From Stomorhina lunata (Eukaryota; Arthropoda; Insecta; Diptera; Rhiniidae): a stretch of DNA of 64,000 bases. The translations under genes and the position numbers were made by a program. This document shows positions 49,301 to 61,615 of the stretch, piece after piece (position 1 is the first letter of the stretch; each line of letters begins with the position of its first letter). Below the pieces are notes generated by a model that was not told where the DNA came from, did not search any database, and was given only the letters and a program-made list of their open reading frames with translations. The DNA is taken from the NCBI GenBank assembly GCA_933228675.1, contig OW121744.1:118133600-118197599 (forward strand), given 5' to 3'.

Positions 49301-52300
49301 TTAATTTTTTGTTTGGGTTTAAAATTACTGGAAAGAAACTTTTAGGTATTTTAGCTTCAAAGCTTTTACTACTTTACTAAAATAAAAATTAACTTAATAT
49401 CATTTAACTTTGCTCCTTCAAACTTTAATACAGCAAACATATGTATGTATTTACCTGATTTTATGCAAATTATTTTTCTTTACACAAAAAACTTTTACTT
49501 ATAAAGCTTTTTAACTCAACTTGCTTAACAAATTCTGCTACATTTTCTACTCAAGTTAACGTATTGAATTTTAATGTGGTTTCAAATAAACTTCTTTTAT
49601 TATTTCTATAAGTACGAAATGCATTTTCATATCGATTACTGGCAACAACAACAAACCAAAGAAAGAAAATAACAGAAATATAATTTGAATATCTAGTTTT
49701 TTTGCTCGATAAAAAATGTATAAAACTGATGTAATTTTTTCTGAGAATATCCTTGCATTTGTTAGTTTCTTTAGCTTTTTTTTCCTGTGTATCTTCATGG
49801 TTCCTGGGTTTTGAATATAAATGGCGTTTTTATTTGTTTGTCAAAGTTTATAATTAAATTTCATTAAAACTTTTTACTCACTCTATTTTCTTATTGCCAA
49901 AGCTTGCTACTCCGTGAGAGTTCTTGCAAAGCAATTTGTTTGTTCATAAACATTTTTTGCTTTTATTCTTCCGAGCTTTTCTTTTATTTTTCATTTAGCA
50001 TATAGTTTTCTCGAGTAGTCTTTGGCTTATTTTCGATTTTTTTTATTTCTTGGAGAAGTTGTTATAAATGATTAAAGTTTTCTAATAGTTTTGTTAGTAC
50101 AAAATCATTTTCTTATGTTGTTTTTTTTCGGAAAACTATTTTCGCATAATTCGCGTTTTTTGGAATTTTAATTTTGTTATTTATTGCTCAAGATTTTATG
50201 CATTCAAACAAGTTGTGCAAATATTTTTTTTAATAAAAAAAATTGTATACTTTAACTTTAAGTTCAGTTACGCTTTGGCAAGAAGTTGAAAAAGTTTTTT
50301 AGTTTCTTAGGAAAATTGTAAAATTTTTGTTAGCGAAATTATTAATTGAAAAGTATAGCACTTAGTTAATCAATTTGTGAGAGATTTTATTTAATGGAGA
50401 TCAATCAAAGTTAAGGTAATTATTTATTTAGGGAAAATACAGTAAAGAGATAAGAATACTTAAATCCATTAATTTAATCAAGAAAAGAAAATAAGAGTTT
50501 TTTTGAAAAAATTAAGATGAAAAATCAGAATTATTTTGAAGTTAAACAAATCATAAGTGATCTAAAGCTTTTCTTAATGTCTTCTCAATATATACAAACT
50601 TTAGTTCAAATTTAACCTCCTTAGGTGGGTTTCAAACTAATATAATTAATTCAGCTTAAACTTTCAAAAGCTTTGAATCTGTTCAAAATTAGGAAATAAA
50701 GCTTTTATCATTTATTAACATCACAAATTCTAAAGTCTTAGGTTTAAGTTTTTAAGCATTATTATATCATACTAAAAACTTTATAATGCTTCAAAACTTT
50801 CGCCTAAAACTTTATAGCCTAATTTATGATGACAATAAATGACAACAATAACAAGGAACAAGCTTTCAAGCTTTCAAAAAAAAACTTTATCATGCTTCAT
50901 TACTTTCGCCTAGGACTTTATAGCTTTCTATTGTAATAAAATTTGTATATTGCTTTCTTTTGTAGCCTATTTCATGATGTAAAAACTGACAATATAGTCA
51001 TTATTAAAAATCTTTATAATGCTAAAAATCATTCGCCTGGATATTTACAGATTAATTCATAATGTTAATAAATGACAATGTAAACTTTTGAAAGCAACAA
51101 GCTTTTAAGCTTTTAACAATTAGTATTAGAATATATGTATGTATAGTTAATCCTATAAATTTTGAAATATATCAAAAGAAATCACATCAAATATAAAATT
51201 AGTATTTCCCAGGCGAAACCTTTAAACTTTAAGTTTTTTTCATAGATCGACTTTGATTTAATGAAATAAAAAATGTATTTTAGTTTTTTTCTTTAAAACA
51301 TCACATTATTTATGCTTTATTTTAAACTTATACTTCACATTATAGATTATGAAATTCAAAACTACTTTGGTTATAAGACTTCATTGCAATCTTTCTGCGA
51401 CTCGTTTTTTTTTTATTCCTTCATTCTTCCAACAAATTTAACAATAATTCTAAAAAGTCGACAACTATAAATCAACACATTGTAAAATTCCCGTCCTCAA
51501 AAAAATGGAGGAAAATATTAAGTACTCTTTGGAAAAAAATCATTTATTTTTAACAAGTCCCGGTAGCTTTTTTTGCTTGTCATAAAGTTTGCTTCCTTGA
51601 CTTGACACACACTCGGGCTCACACAGCTTGATACTATATCAGAGTATAAAGAATTTCATATATGAAAAAGTATAAGTTTATTTGAATGTATGATGGCTGG
51701 TGTCGCCACCGAATCTTCATTTTTTCTCGTTTAGAGTCAAATAATTCTTGAGATTGTGTTGCCTTAATACAAGACTTCCAGTAGTGGCAGCAGTCAGTCT
51801 TTTTATATTTTAGACTTGAAATTTTCTCGTTTTATTTTTTTGCGTTTCAGGATTTTTTTTGGAAGTTGGGTATTAAGTTACAGCATTACTTCGTGTGGTG
51901 TTTTTGTATAGAGTACAACAATTTTTGGAAATGGTAAAAAAATATATATTCAGAGATTTATTTTTGACACAACATGTATGTATAAATGTCCGTCTTTCTG
52001 TATGTCCGTCCGTCCGTATGGTTTTTATGTTCCCCCATAAGGTTAACGGGCGGTAGCATTCAACTGAAGTGTTTGACAAGCAGAAGCCGCTTAAGAACAG
52101 TGAAAATAATTTTAGACAACCCAGAAAAAAGTGTATAAACAGCTATAGAAAATTATAAATGAAATCAAAGCGGTAGGTGGCTTATGTCAGAAATTGACAT
52201 ACAAGATACTTGAGTTGATTGTTTTTCATACCAGCATTTTCTTAGACTTATTTAATAAAGAACATTTTTTGCGTATTCCAAACAATAAGAAATGATGAAA

Positions 52301-53349
52301 AAGAATTGCGAAAAAAAACAAATTTGTTAGAAACATTATTATGAGAAATTAAGAAATTATTAAGAAAACTTAAAAAAACGTTAAAGCCTTCAATTTGGAA
52401 ATTATACATATGTGTCTTATATTCAATTTTATCTAGTTTCAAAACAATATTCCTCATTTTTCCTTAAAGCTTTTACATAGATACTTATGGTTTAAAAAAC
52501 CTTAATCTCTCTTTAAATCAACCGAAAACTGTATTTAAATTGTTTTTAGGAAATTGTATCTCAAACCAGTGAAAAAACCTAAAAATTCCCAAAAAATAGA
52601 AAAAATCAATAAAATGATTAGATAACTTCAACATCAAACGAAAACAAAACATTATAAATAAATAAAGGAGGCTTCAAATTAACCTAAAGCCAAAATATTT
52701 TTCATTTTTCTGTGTGTAAGTGCAAACGCCGATATAAAATGACTTTAGGGCAATAATCTAGAGGAAACAGTAGATATTTTTGTAAAAGCTATAGATAGGT
52801 AAATCGAATACTATCTATCTATTGTTGATGGTAGGACGTGTAGTATTGAAGGTTTGCTAAAAATACCACTCGCAACCGCCACAGCAGCAACAACAATGGA
52901 ATGGTCATAATAATAAAAATAAAACGTTTTAAGCGTTTATCTAAAACTGAAAATCTAACAACAACAACAACGAGAAAAACAATAATAAATACCATAATAC
53001 AACATATGAACCCATAAAATACTTTCAAACGTTTCAGACAAAAAAGAAAAATTAGAGAGAAACATACCAAAAATACCTTGAAACGGCAGCAGGAATAGGA
53101 AGTTAGCCTCCCAGAGCATACCACAGTGGAACCATTACATATAAAATACAACTCCATTGCCTAACAGACATATTTAAAGCTTCTGTTAGAGGCAAAATTT
53201 ATTTATATTTTCTTTTAGTTTTCTTTGTTTTTTTTTTTGGAGGCAAAATCACTTGAAGATAAACTGCAATAGGAGGGGGAAATATCTATACAAATTAATA
53301 AATATTCGTCGGAAAGTAGAGAAATTAACGCGTTAAGGGAAAAATAATA
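43396..53349. other. 10 kb of AT-rich non-coding DNA
   Basis: Scattered items only: (GTT)n near 43812-43828, a segment of higher GC at 46040-46190 ending CAGTGCTGCCAGATT, and a TGTCCGTC motif cluster near 51987-52015. Many AAAGCTTTT words occur at 46.3-51.2 kb. All open frames here are short and compositionally biased. The 112-residue one at 52819-53157 (minus) is hydrophobic only because it reads AAC/AAT repeats in reverse. Confidence 0.5.
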
Positions 53350-53915
53350 GAAAAATTAAAAAAATTTCTATTGAAAGGTTTTCTATAAAAATATTTTTCT
53401 ATAAAAATATTTTTGTGTTAAAAAATTTTTATTAAACAATTTTTGATAAAAACGTTTTCTTTAGAAAAATTTTTGATTAAAAAGTTTTCTATAGAAAATT
53501 TTTTGATAAAAAATAGAAAAAAATTTTGGTAAACAATTTTCTATAGAAAAAGTTTTGATAAAAAATTTTCTATAGAAGAAATTTTGATTAAAAATTTTCT
53601 ATAGAAACATTTTTGGTAAAAAAATATTCTACAGAAACATTTTTGATAAAAAATGTTCTATAGAAAAATTTTTGATAAAAAATAATTGTATGGATAAAAA
53701 AATTTTCTATAGAAAAATTCTTGCTAAAAAAATTTTCTATAGAAAAATTTTTGATAAATTTTCTTTTTAGTAAAAAAAATTTCTATAGAAAATTTTTTAC
53801 TAAAAAAATATTCTATAGAAAAATTTTTGTAAAAAAAAATTTTCTATAGAAAATTTTTGATAAAAAAATTTTCTATAGAAAAAATTTTTAGTAAAAAAAT
53901 TTTCTATAGAAAAAG
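53350..53915. repeat. CTATAG minisatellite, block 3
   Basis: About 19 units of TTTTCTATAGAAAA alternating with ATTTTTGATAAAAAA. It ends where the non-repetitive segment containing a hammerhead ribozyme begins. Confidence 0.88.
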
Positions 53916-54234
53916 GTAAAAGGTGAAGGTAGATGAAAACTGAAAAATGTTTGTTTTTGTTCAGTCGATGATCTACGCTTTTACTTATGGTTATGAACAT
54001 AATTCTGAAAAGTTGTGTTTGTAAATTTAGTAATAATGCGAGGTTTTCGATCTGTCTAAATTGGGGATAATCCTCCTGAAGAGATGGCTTAACTAACCAT
54101 CGAAACGCGTCGAGGAATTTGGTTTCTCCGCAAACATTTTTTGGCTTTTTATCAATAAATTGATCTGTTGCATTAATAAATAAATGTAACAGGTTTAGGA
54201 TCAAATGCAAATGCTCTTCTTTTTGAAGAAATTT
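53916..54234 (+). mobile_element. candidate Penelope-like element relic around the hammerhead
   Basis: This non-array segment separates two CTATAG minisatellite blocks and carries the hammerhead. Hammerheads of this form are known from the terminal repeats of Penelope-like elements, which suggests a terminal fragment. I see no reverse transcriptase or GIY-YIG endonuclease motif, so the assignment rests on the ribozyme alone. The minus-strand open frame at 53800-54210 overlaps it and reads partly from the array; it is not supported as a gene. Confidence 0.45.
54071..54116 (+). ncRNA. type I hammerhead ribozyme
   Basis: All conserved parts are present in order. Stem I 5' strand TCCTC (54071-54075); core CTGAAGA (54076-54082, fits CUGANGA); stem II GATGG (54083-54087), 9-nt loop, CCATC (54097-54101), five perfect pairs; GAAA (54102-54105); minimal stem III A-C/G-T closed by GC (54105-54110), read in CGCGT; cleavage base C at 54111; stem I 3' strand GAGGA (54112-54116), pairing perfectly with the 5' strand. 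Beyond stem I the flanks allow further A-T pairs around internal mismatches. The very short stem III and the GAAACGCGTC string are, to my knowledge, typical of hammerheads in Penelope-like retroelements. The motif was read by eye; no folding or activity test was done. Confidence 0.82.
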
Positions 54235-54860
54235 TTTTTTTTTTGATAAAAAATTTTTTATAGAAAAATTTTTACTAAAAAAATTCCTATAGAAAAATTT
54301 TTACTAAAAAATTTTCTATAGAAAACATTTTTGATAAAACAGTTTTCTATAGAAAAAAATTTTAGTAAAAAAATTTTCTATAGGGAAATTTTTAATAAAA
54401 AAATTTGTATAGAAAAATTTTTGATAAACAGAAAGTCTACAGAAAAATTTTCTATAGAAAAATTTTTGATAAAAATATTGTCAATAGAAAAATTTTTCAT
54501 AAAAAAATTGCCTATAAAAAATTTTTGATAAAAAACTTTTCTATAGAAAAATTTTTGACCAAAAAAGATTTCATTGAAAGTAATTAATTTTATATGAAAC
54601 TATAGAAAATTTTTAGTAAAAAAATTTTCTATACAAAATTTTTGTTTAAAAAAATTTATATAAAAAATTTTTGATAAAATAATTTTTGTACAGAAAAATT
54701 TAAAGTAAAAAAATTTTCTATAGAAACATTTTTAATAAAAAGATTTTCTATAGAAAAATGTTTGATAAAAAAGTGTTAATAAAAAAATTTTTGATAAAAA
54801 TGTTCTATAGAAACATTTTTGACAAAAAAGTTTTATATAGAAACATTTTTGATAAAAATA
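54235..54860. repeat. CTATAG minisatellite, block 4
   Basis: Same unit as block 3 and continuing in the same orientation after the intervening 320 bp. Plus-strand frames at 54331-54587 are the array translated. Confidence 0.88.
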
Positions 54861-57399
54861 TATATAAAAAAATAGGGTAGAAACTTTTTCTTTTAAAAAC
54901 ATCAGAAATTTACATTGCAAAATACCTATTTTAGTTAAGGGTGTAAAAAAACGGCAAATCTGTCTACGATTTTTTTTGTTCTGTTCTTTTTGTGCCGATC
55001 TCTGCTTATAAATGTAGAAAAAGTAAGTCTACTTTTACATTAGTCAGGTTTGGCTTATCAAGTCTTGAATTTGTATTAGAGAAAACTGATAGAATTAAAA
55101 CTGAGCAAACCTGACCGTACCATCAAGTTTACAAAAATTTTGAAATTTTTTATGAAATTTAAGAAAAATAAAATGAAAACTGATGAAGAAAATGTTTGTG
55201 TGCGAAAGTGAATGCAGGTTCAAAAGGAATTTAAGGAAAAACTGATCAAGTAAACCTAATTCGTGTGAAACGGGACTAATTGTAAGTTAGCAAATTTTCT
55301 AGAAGCTTTTCTTAGAGATTAAAACCAATAGCGAATACGAGTTTTTTTCTAATCACAATTTTTCATAATTTAAATAATGATTTTGTAAATCTTGAAACGT
55401 TTTTTAAGTTTACTAAATTATTAATTTTAAAAACTACATGGAGCTTTAATAAAGCTCTTCTTTTGTGAATATGTTCCTTAAAGGATTAAATAATATACAC
55501 AAACACAGAAGTCGATTTAAATGTTTTTCCCTTTTGTTAATTTACCAACAAAATAGGCGTAGAAGAAGCTTAAATAATACAAAACCTAAAAAGAAAATTG
55601 TAAAGAACAATAGGAAATATTTTAGCCAAGTCTAGGCACCTTCACTAAACCTTAACAGGCATTTTGTCTTCATCGATGATTACTTAGAGTTAGGACTACT
55701 TTTTTTTGGCGGTAATAATAGTCAATTGGTATTAAATTGTTTGTAACTACAAACAACCTCCACAATTTAATGGTAATATACTCTTAAGAGAACAAAAAAA
55801 AAACGCCTTAAACAACTGAAATCATATAGAAGCAATATCGTATAACCAACCCAATGGTAGTACGAGTATATGGAGTCATATGTCTCCAGGTAGCTCATAC
55901 ATATATACCCTTTATATGGTTTTATAAAGAACAATTTAGGGAAAGAATAATAAAAAAGAAGTCAGATACCAAAAACAGCACCTTAATAAGTTAAGTAAGT
56001 CTCTTCTATTGTTATACTCGACTGCCTTTTTTGTTTGGATGTATGTCCGTCTGTCTGTCTGCTTAGTTTTTGTTGAAATCAGTAAATTAATCTTGAACAT
56101 TGAATAAGATAAATAAATATCATATTAACCGACAAAACAAAAAAACAAAAACCCTTAAAGAAAAGAGTTTCATTACCCACAATTTCTTGGCAAATTTTAA
56201 AGCCAAACCTTAAAGGTTGTAGAGGGATATACCAAGAAATTTTAGATAAAAGTATTTGATAATGTATATTAAAATTTTTCATAGTTTGCTAATATTTAAA
56301 ATGCAATTATGCTGGAGTTAAGGTATAACATTAACAGGAAGTTCTTTAAGATGATAAACTTCACCTTAAATAGAAAAAATTTTTTAAAATGAAGTAAAAA
56401 GATCATGATTAATTTAATGAAATATTTAAACATTTTTGTTTTTTTGTGCTGCATTATATTAACTTCCTTTAATATTATACAATTGTTTTTTAAATTTTTA
56501 ATTTAATACAAATTGTTTAAATTTTTGAACTTTAACATTTCTTAGACTTAAGGCTTTAACTAATAATGCCTTAAACCGCAACATATTTATAACATTAATT
56601 TTATTTAAGAAAAAGAAAAATTTGCAGGCTTCTTACCACTAATGTTTACATCGTTAAAGACATTTTAGATTCCCCACTCTACACCAATTCCCTTCAGAAT
56701 CCTCCCTTTTATTCCTTCAAAAATAAAACTGTGTCACGCGTTTTTTCTATACATCTTAAATAAGCTTCCGCTCTTCATTATTTTGCGCTTTGTGTCGAAA
56801 ATAGCAAAAAAAAAAAATACAAAAATGAACAAAACTCATTTCTTTAAAGTCTTTATCATCAAAAAAAAAAAAAAAAAAAAGCAAATGCCAAAAAATTTGT
56901 TACCATTTCCAGACGGCAACCGCCAACGAAATGTGAATTTACCTTAAGAATTTCTAGTTTTATTTATGACTTGAATTTATTTAAATTAGAGGTTCATTAC
57001 TTTGAATGAGGGAAAATGCCAAGAAAAGAAATGATGAAAAAGCAACGCCTTTTATGGTTCTTCGTCATACATGAATTTTAAAGATATATTTTAGGAAATA
57101 ATTTGTGTTTAAGGAATTTATTGAAGAAATTAGGTATTTTTCCAAGAAACATGAGTTTTTTTTTCGAAATTTAAATATTTTAACTTTAAAAGCTTTAATT
57201 TTTGTTAAGAAAAATTATGCTTTTTTAAGTTCATATGTGTTTTGAAAACACTAACCAAACAAGAATTTTTGATTTTAGAAAGCTTTCGAAAAGCTCAAAA
57301 TATTTTTAAAGATTTTGGAGAGCTTAAACTATAGGTCCCGTACAAAACTTTCAGTCAAAAGTCATTAAGTGCTTCCAAAATCACTAATACAATTTTTCG
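54861..57399. other. non-coding DNA with a duplicated flank
   Basis: 55300-55408 is the first copy of a segment repeated at 57697-57805 (listed separately). Between 54900 and 55295, GTCAGGTTTGGCTTATCAAG and related inverted phrases (GAGCAAACCTGACCG) suggest a small foldback element. A GTCCGTCTGTCTGTCTGC motif lies at 56046-56063. Long A-runs occur at 56806-56817 and 56860-56880. Confidence 0.45.
55300..55408. repeat. array-flank duplication, copy 1
   Basis: AAGCTTTTCTTAGAGATTAA, AACCAATAGCGAATACGAG and AATCACAATTTTTCATAATT recur at 57697-57805 with few changes. In both places the segment lies on the same side of a CTATAG array. Confidence 0.75.
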
Positions 57400-57640
57400 G
57401 TAAAAATTATTTTTTTATAGAAAATATTTCGATAAAAATAATTTTCTATTGAAAATTTTTCTTAAAAAATGTTTGATAAAAAAATTTTCTGTAGAAAAAT
57501 TTTTGATAAAAAAAATTTCTGCAGAAAAATTATTGATAAAAAAAATTTTCTGCAGAAAAATTTTTGATAAAAAGATTTTTATAGAAAAATGTATGATAAC
57601 AAATTTTATATAGAAACTTTTTTGATAAAAATATTTAAAA
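57400..57640. repeat. CTATAG minisatellite, block 5
   Basis: About eight units. Followed by GGAGTAGAAAACTTCTTTG, which resembles GGGTAGAAACTTTTTCTTTT after block 4. Confidence 0.85.
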
Positions 57641-57696
57641 ACTGGAGTAGAAAACTTCTTTGTTCTGTATAACTTAGCAGTTTTTATGCTTACGTT

Positions 57697-57805
57697 CCTG
57701 AAAGCTTTTCTTAGAGACTAAAACCAATAGCAAATGCGAGTATGCGACCTAATCACAATTTTTCATAATTCAAAGAATGCTTTTGTAAAAGTTGAAAAGT
57801 TTTTT
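57697..57805. repeat. array-flank duplication, copy 2
   Basis: AAGCTTTTCTTAGAGACTAA, AACCAATAGCAAATGCGAG and AATCACAATTTTTCATAATT match copy 1 at 55300-55408. Confidence 0.75.
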
Positions 57806-60800
57806 TACACATAATTTTCATATAGAAATCCCACATTTCCCACATTTTATCCTAGTTTTTATATAAGACCTAATGTCTTGATCGACTATAGCATTTTCTT
57901 GCTTGATTTTTTATGACTAAAGGAGACCAAAATCTCGAATCTGAAAAGATAGTGGGCACTATGTGATGTAGCAGAAATAATATGGAGATTTTGTTCTTGT
58001 GCTAAAAAAAAAATATGTTTTCCCAATTTTCTATAATTTAGCTTCAAAATTCCGACCTATCGGACGGTCGATCGATTCACAAAATGATTCTGAGTTTCTC
58101 CGATACTTAAAGGTGGATTTCAGACCTTTATTTCTATATGATACAAACTTCAGCGAAAGCTTAAACTATCCAAAGCTGTAGGTAGGAAGAGTAGCATTAA
58201 CATGATAAAGCTTTAAATGATTTTGGCAAAAATATTAAATAGTTTTTATAAACATTTTTCAAATTTCCTAAAAAATAAAAATAAAAAACATAGTTAAAGG
58301 GTTTATAATGTGGAAAGAAAAAGCTTAGAAAATATTTTATAGAGTATTAAAAGCTTTCTAAAATATTGTATTAAAACATAATATCTCTCTTATAAATAAA
58401 ACTATAAAGTTATTTTATGTTGAAGCTTAAAATATTAAGATTGTACTTTTATATTTAACTGATACCAACATTTTGAAAAAAGCTCTTTTTGGGTACATAT
58501 TTCAAAACTGATATCTTTTTAAAATCCATTAATTGTTTCTATATGATCATCAACTATTCAATCAGCCAAATATTTATTAACAACCTCTTTTTTCTGACAT
58601 TATAAACTTCTTTACAAGAAGCTTATTTAAAGATTTCAATCTATGAATCAAATCAAAGTTCACCCTCATCAAACAGCAATTCAAAACCAAAAATGAAAAA
58701 TATTTAATAAAACAAGCCTTCAATAAGAAACAACTCTGCCAGATACATAAATACATATTTGTACAAAAAATAATCACATTTAAAGATTTCGAAAAAAAAA
58801 CGCGTATTTGATTAAAGGAACCTAAAACGGAAAATTCTTCATTTTTTGATTCTTTTATTCAGACTTGACAGCCCACAACATAACAATACTCGTCGTACTC
58901 TTGCTTTGAGGAACTTTACAAATAATTTTATCTCTGATTTAGTTTTTGTGGATAAAAGGAGAATTTCTTTTCTTTTAGGCTCTGGTTTTTTTTTTGTTAT
59001 GAATTTTTGAAGTTTTTTGATTTTTTGACTTCATCATTCCCCACAATTGTTTATAAATAAAATTCATGATTTTTGTGTTATTGCTTTTATGTTTAAAGAA
59101 AGAGTTAAAAATGATGACGATAAAATGATGTTGGTACATTGTGGTTTAGGTCTGGTTGTCAGTCGATCAAAATATACGTTTGTAATCAATCATCATCATC
59201 AGGCAATCATCATTCCAAGGACTGAGCCGGAAGATTTTTACCATTGTTATTTGGCTTTTCTGATTTGGGTAGAGAAAAATATTGTGTATGTGAAAAGAAA
59301 AGGGTTACAATATGAATGTTTGACATCTTTGTATTTATTTTTTTTTGCGAACTAAAGAAAAAGTCAGCATATTTAATGAGTTTTGAAATGTAACAAATAA
59401 AAAATGTCCTAGTTAATATAAAAGTACAAAAATCAGTTTCAATAACTTCAGACAAAACTTCGTAACTTTATGAAAAAAGATTAACATCTAAAGTTATGCT
59501 GTATATGATTTTTCAGCAGAGCTTTCAAACTTCGTATATTTCAAAGGTCAAATTTTCTTTAACTTCTTCTCATTGAGTTGAGTAATTACAAGTAAATTTG
59601 TAAAGCTCATGCAAGTTTGTTTGTTTTGCCTTTTTATTATATTTAAAGCTCAAAGCTTGTTAAAATCATAAAGAAATTAATATTATAAACTTGAACGAAT
59701 TATTCATGTTTTGCTAAAATTTATCAAAACACAGCTAAAGCTTTTTTAAAGCTCATCAACAAATCTTCATTCATTCAATTCCTTAAAGTGTTTTTTATCT
59801 CTTTGAAACTTTTTGTAAAAATATTTATAAAAGTACTTATTTTGTTAGGCTTTTCAAATATTATCATAAAGGCTCAAAGCTTGTTAAACTTATTAAAAAA
59901 TATATATTACAAAGCTTTGTTAAAGATAATGAAAAAAGCTTCATCCACTTCCCCAAATTGTTTGCTGGTTTATTTTGGCAATTATGGACTTTTAGCTTTT
60001 ATAGTACGTGTTTAAAATTATTTGTTTGCAATTACTGTGTTCATATCTTCCTCTGAATATACTCTAGCTCTTGTCTTCTTGTCTGATCTATTATAATTTT
60101 CTTAATCTTTGTGCCTGATGATGGTTGGCTGCAAACCACAAAAGCTAAAAGTCAAACAAATAAAAGGCATACTCGCACACACAAAAGCTATGAGGGCCGG
60201 ACATCTAAGGAACCAGCCAACCATTCAATTCATTTGAAATATTCTAACCAATTCATTGCAATCGAATGCTTTAGAGCTGCAATCAGCAAAGGAACAATAT
60301 TTAAAGCCCAGAATAGTTTATAATGGTTATAGAATAGAACATCGCTTGAAAGCACAATTGCGTTACAAATGTGCATCTTAAATTAGCGTTAAAATGCTTA
60401 AACAATTTCAATTGAATACGAAATTTCTTTGAAGAGTTTATATTTTGTTTTTTCTATCCCATACGTACTCGTATAAGTCAAGATGGTTATGAGCCCAACA
60501 TTAAAGTCCGTCAGTCATTCATCTACTCTTTTACGTTATATAGCCAAAACTAAAACATCAAATTGTGGTATTTGTAAAATTTTCTGTATTTCTACCAAAG
60601 GGCTTTTTTGATTTCGTATATAAGCTTTGAAATGTTTGTGTCCGTTTGGCCAAGTAGAAGAACTGTCATGGTCAAAATTCATGATTGATAGTTTAAGTTT
60701 TGTTTGGTTTTTTGGATTTTACTCCATATAAGATATATGCAGCTTATAAATGCTGGCGACAAGCAATTTGTAGATTTTTTTTCTTGTGGCAAAATTAAGT

Positions 60801-61417
60801 TAATGATATAGAAAACCTTCATAAAAAACTAGATTTCCTATTAAGATAATAATTTATAAAGCAATCAGAGTTTTTGAAAAAAATCTTAATTGAATGAATT
60901 TCTACATTAAAGTCACATAAGGCAAAAGTTATGAAATATGTATATTTTTCGGATTTAGGTTTTTTTCTTGTAAAAGTTTCCTTAGCTTTCCATTGATATA
61001 CTTTATATGTCGGAAGTTTTAATTTCTTTACAGACAAATTATTTTTTTTTTTTTTACTTTTAAAATGTTTAATTACATTTCTGTGTAATGTCTTGAAAAG
61101 CTTTTTAAAAAGTTTTTGCTACTAATTGTTTGTTATGTCTACCAGAGCTTAAGTTATTTACTCCTTTTAACTGTCACTTTGAAACATTTTTTTAATGTTT
61201 TCTTTACTTTTAATTAATTCCTGTTAAATTTTTTTGTGTAAAACAACATATAAACAATAATTTCTTATTTTATCAACAATTACAATGTATAAAAAAATAT
61301 GTAAGCTTTTATAAATAAATAAATAACGTTGATTAGTCACAGTAGAGTTAAATGGTAACTAAAGGAGTGAATTCTTAAAGATTTTAAAAACTTTTGTCTT
61401 CCACAGATATTACAAAA
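57806..61417. other. AT-rich non-coding DNA
   Basis: Includes a short phrase, GATCGACTATAGCATTTTCT, at 57879-57898 shared with 35630-35650. The more complex-looking open frames at 59047-59355 (102 residues) and 60111-60323 (70 residues) show no family I recognise, and neither has splice or start context that supports it. Confidence 0.45.
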
Positions 61418-61456
61418 GCTCGATTTGCCGTATGGTCCTTTTGAAAAATCCCATAA
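61418..61456 (-). repeat. dispersed repeat family D, inverted partial copy
   Basis: On the minus strand this reads ATGGGATTTTTCAAAAGGAC then CATACGGCAAATCGAGC, matching the TGGAGTTTTCAAAACGACCA/TACGGCAAATCAATG part of copy C. It lies about 340 bp from that part in opposite orientation, as terminal inverted repeats would. Confidence 0.65.
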
Positions 61457-61615
61457 AATATTAATTATGTTATTTTAATATAATAACATTTATTTCATTA
61501 AAATATACCCAGTTTGGTCCGGTTGAAATGATCAAGTTCCATCATCGTAATTATTCAATAGCATCTAGCAATGATTCGATAATATAAAGATATTCCACTA
61601 AATAAATTTTTTTTG

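Noticed and set aside
52819..53157. 112-residue hydrophobic open frame on the minus strand
   Set aside because: Its Leu/Val/Ile/Phe runs come from AAC/AAT-type repeats on the other strand. No signal peptide logic or family.
53800..54210. 136-residue open frame on the minus strand
   Set aside because: Its C-terminal part is the CTATAG minisatellite in translation (FYRKFFYQKF-like). The rest is antisense to the hammerhead segment and has no protein family.
59047..59355. 102-residue open frame on the plus strand
   Set aside because: Less biased than its neighbours but shows no recognisable domain. No supporting start or splice context.
60111..60323. CTGATGATGG...AACCAC...AAAAGC, resembling a second hammerhead, within a 70-residue open frame
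   Set aside because: The core GAAA is not present (CAAAA follows the putative stem II), and I find no stem I. At best a decayed copy.
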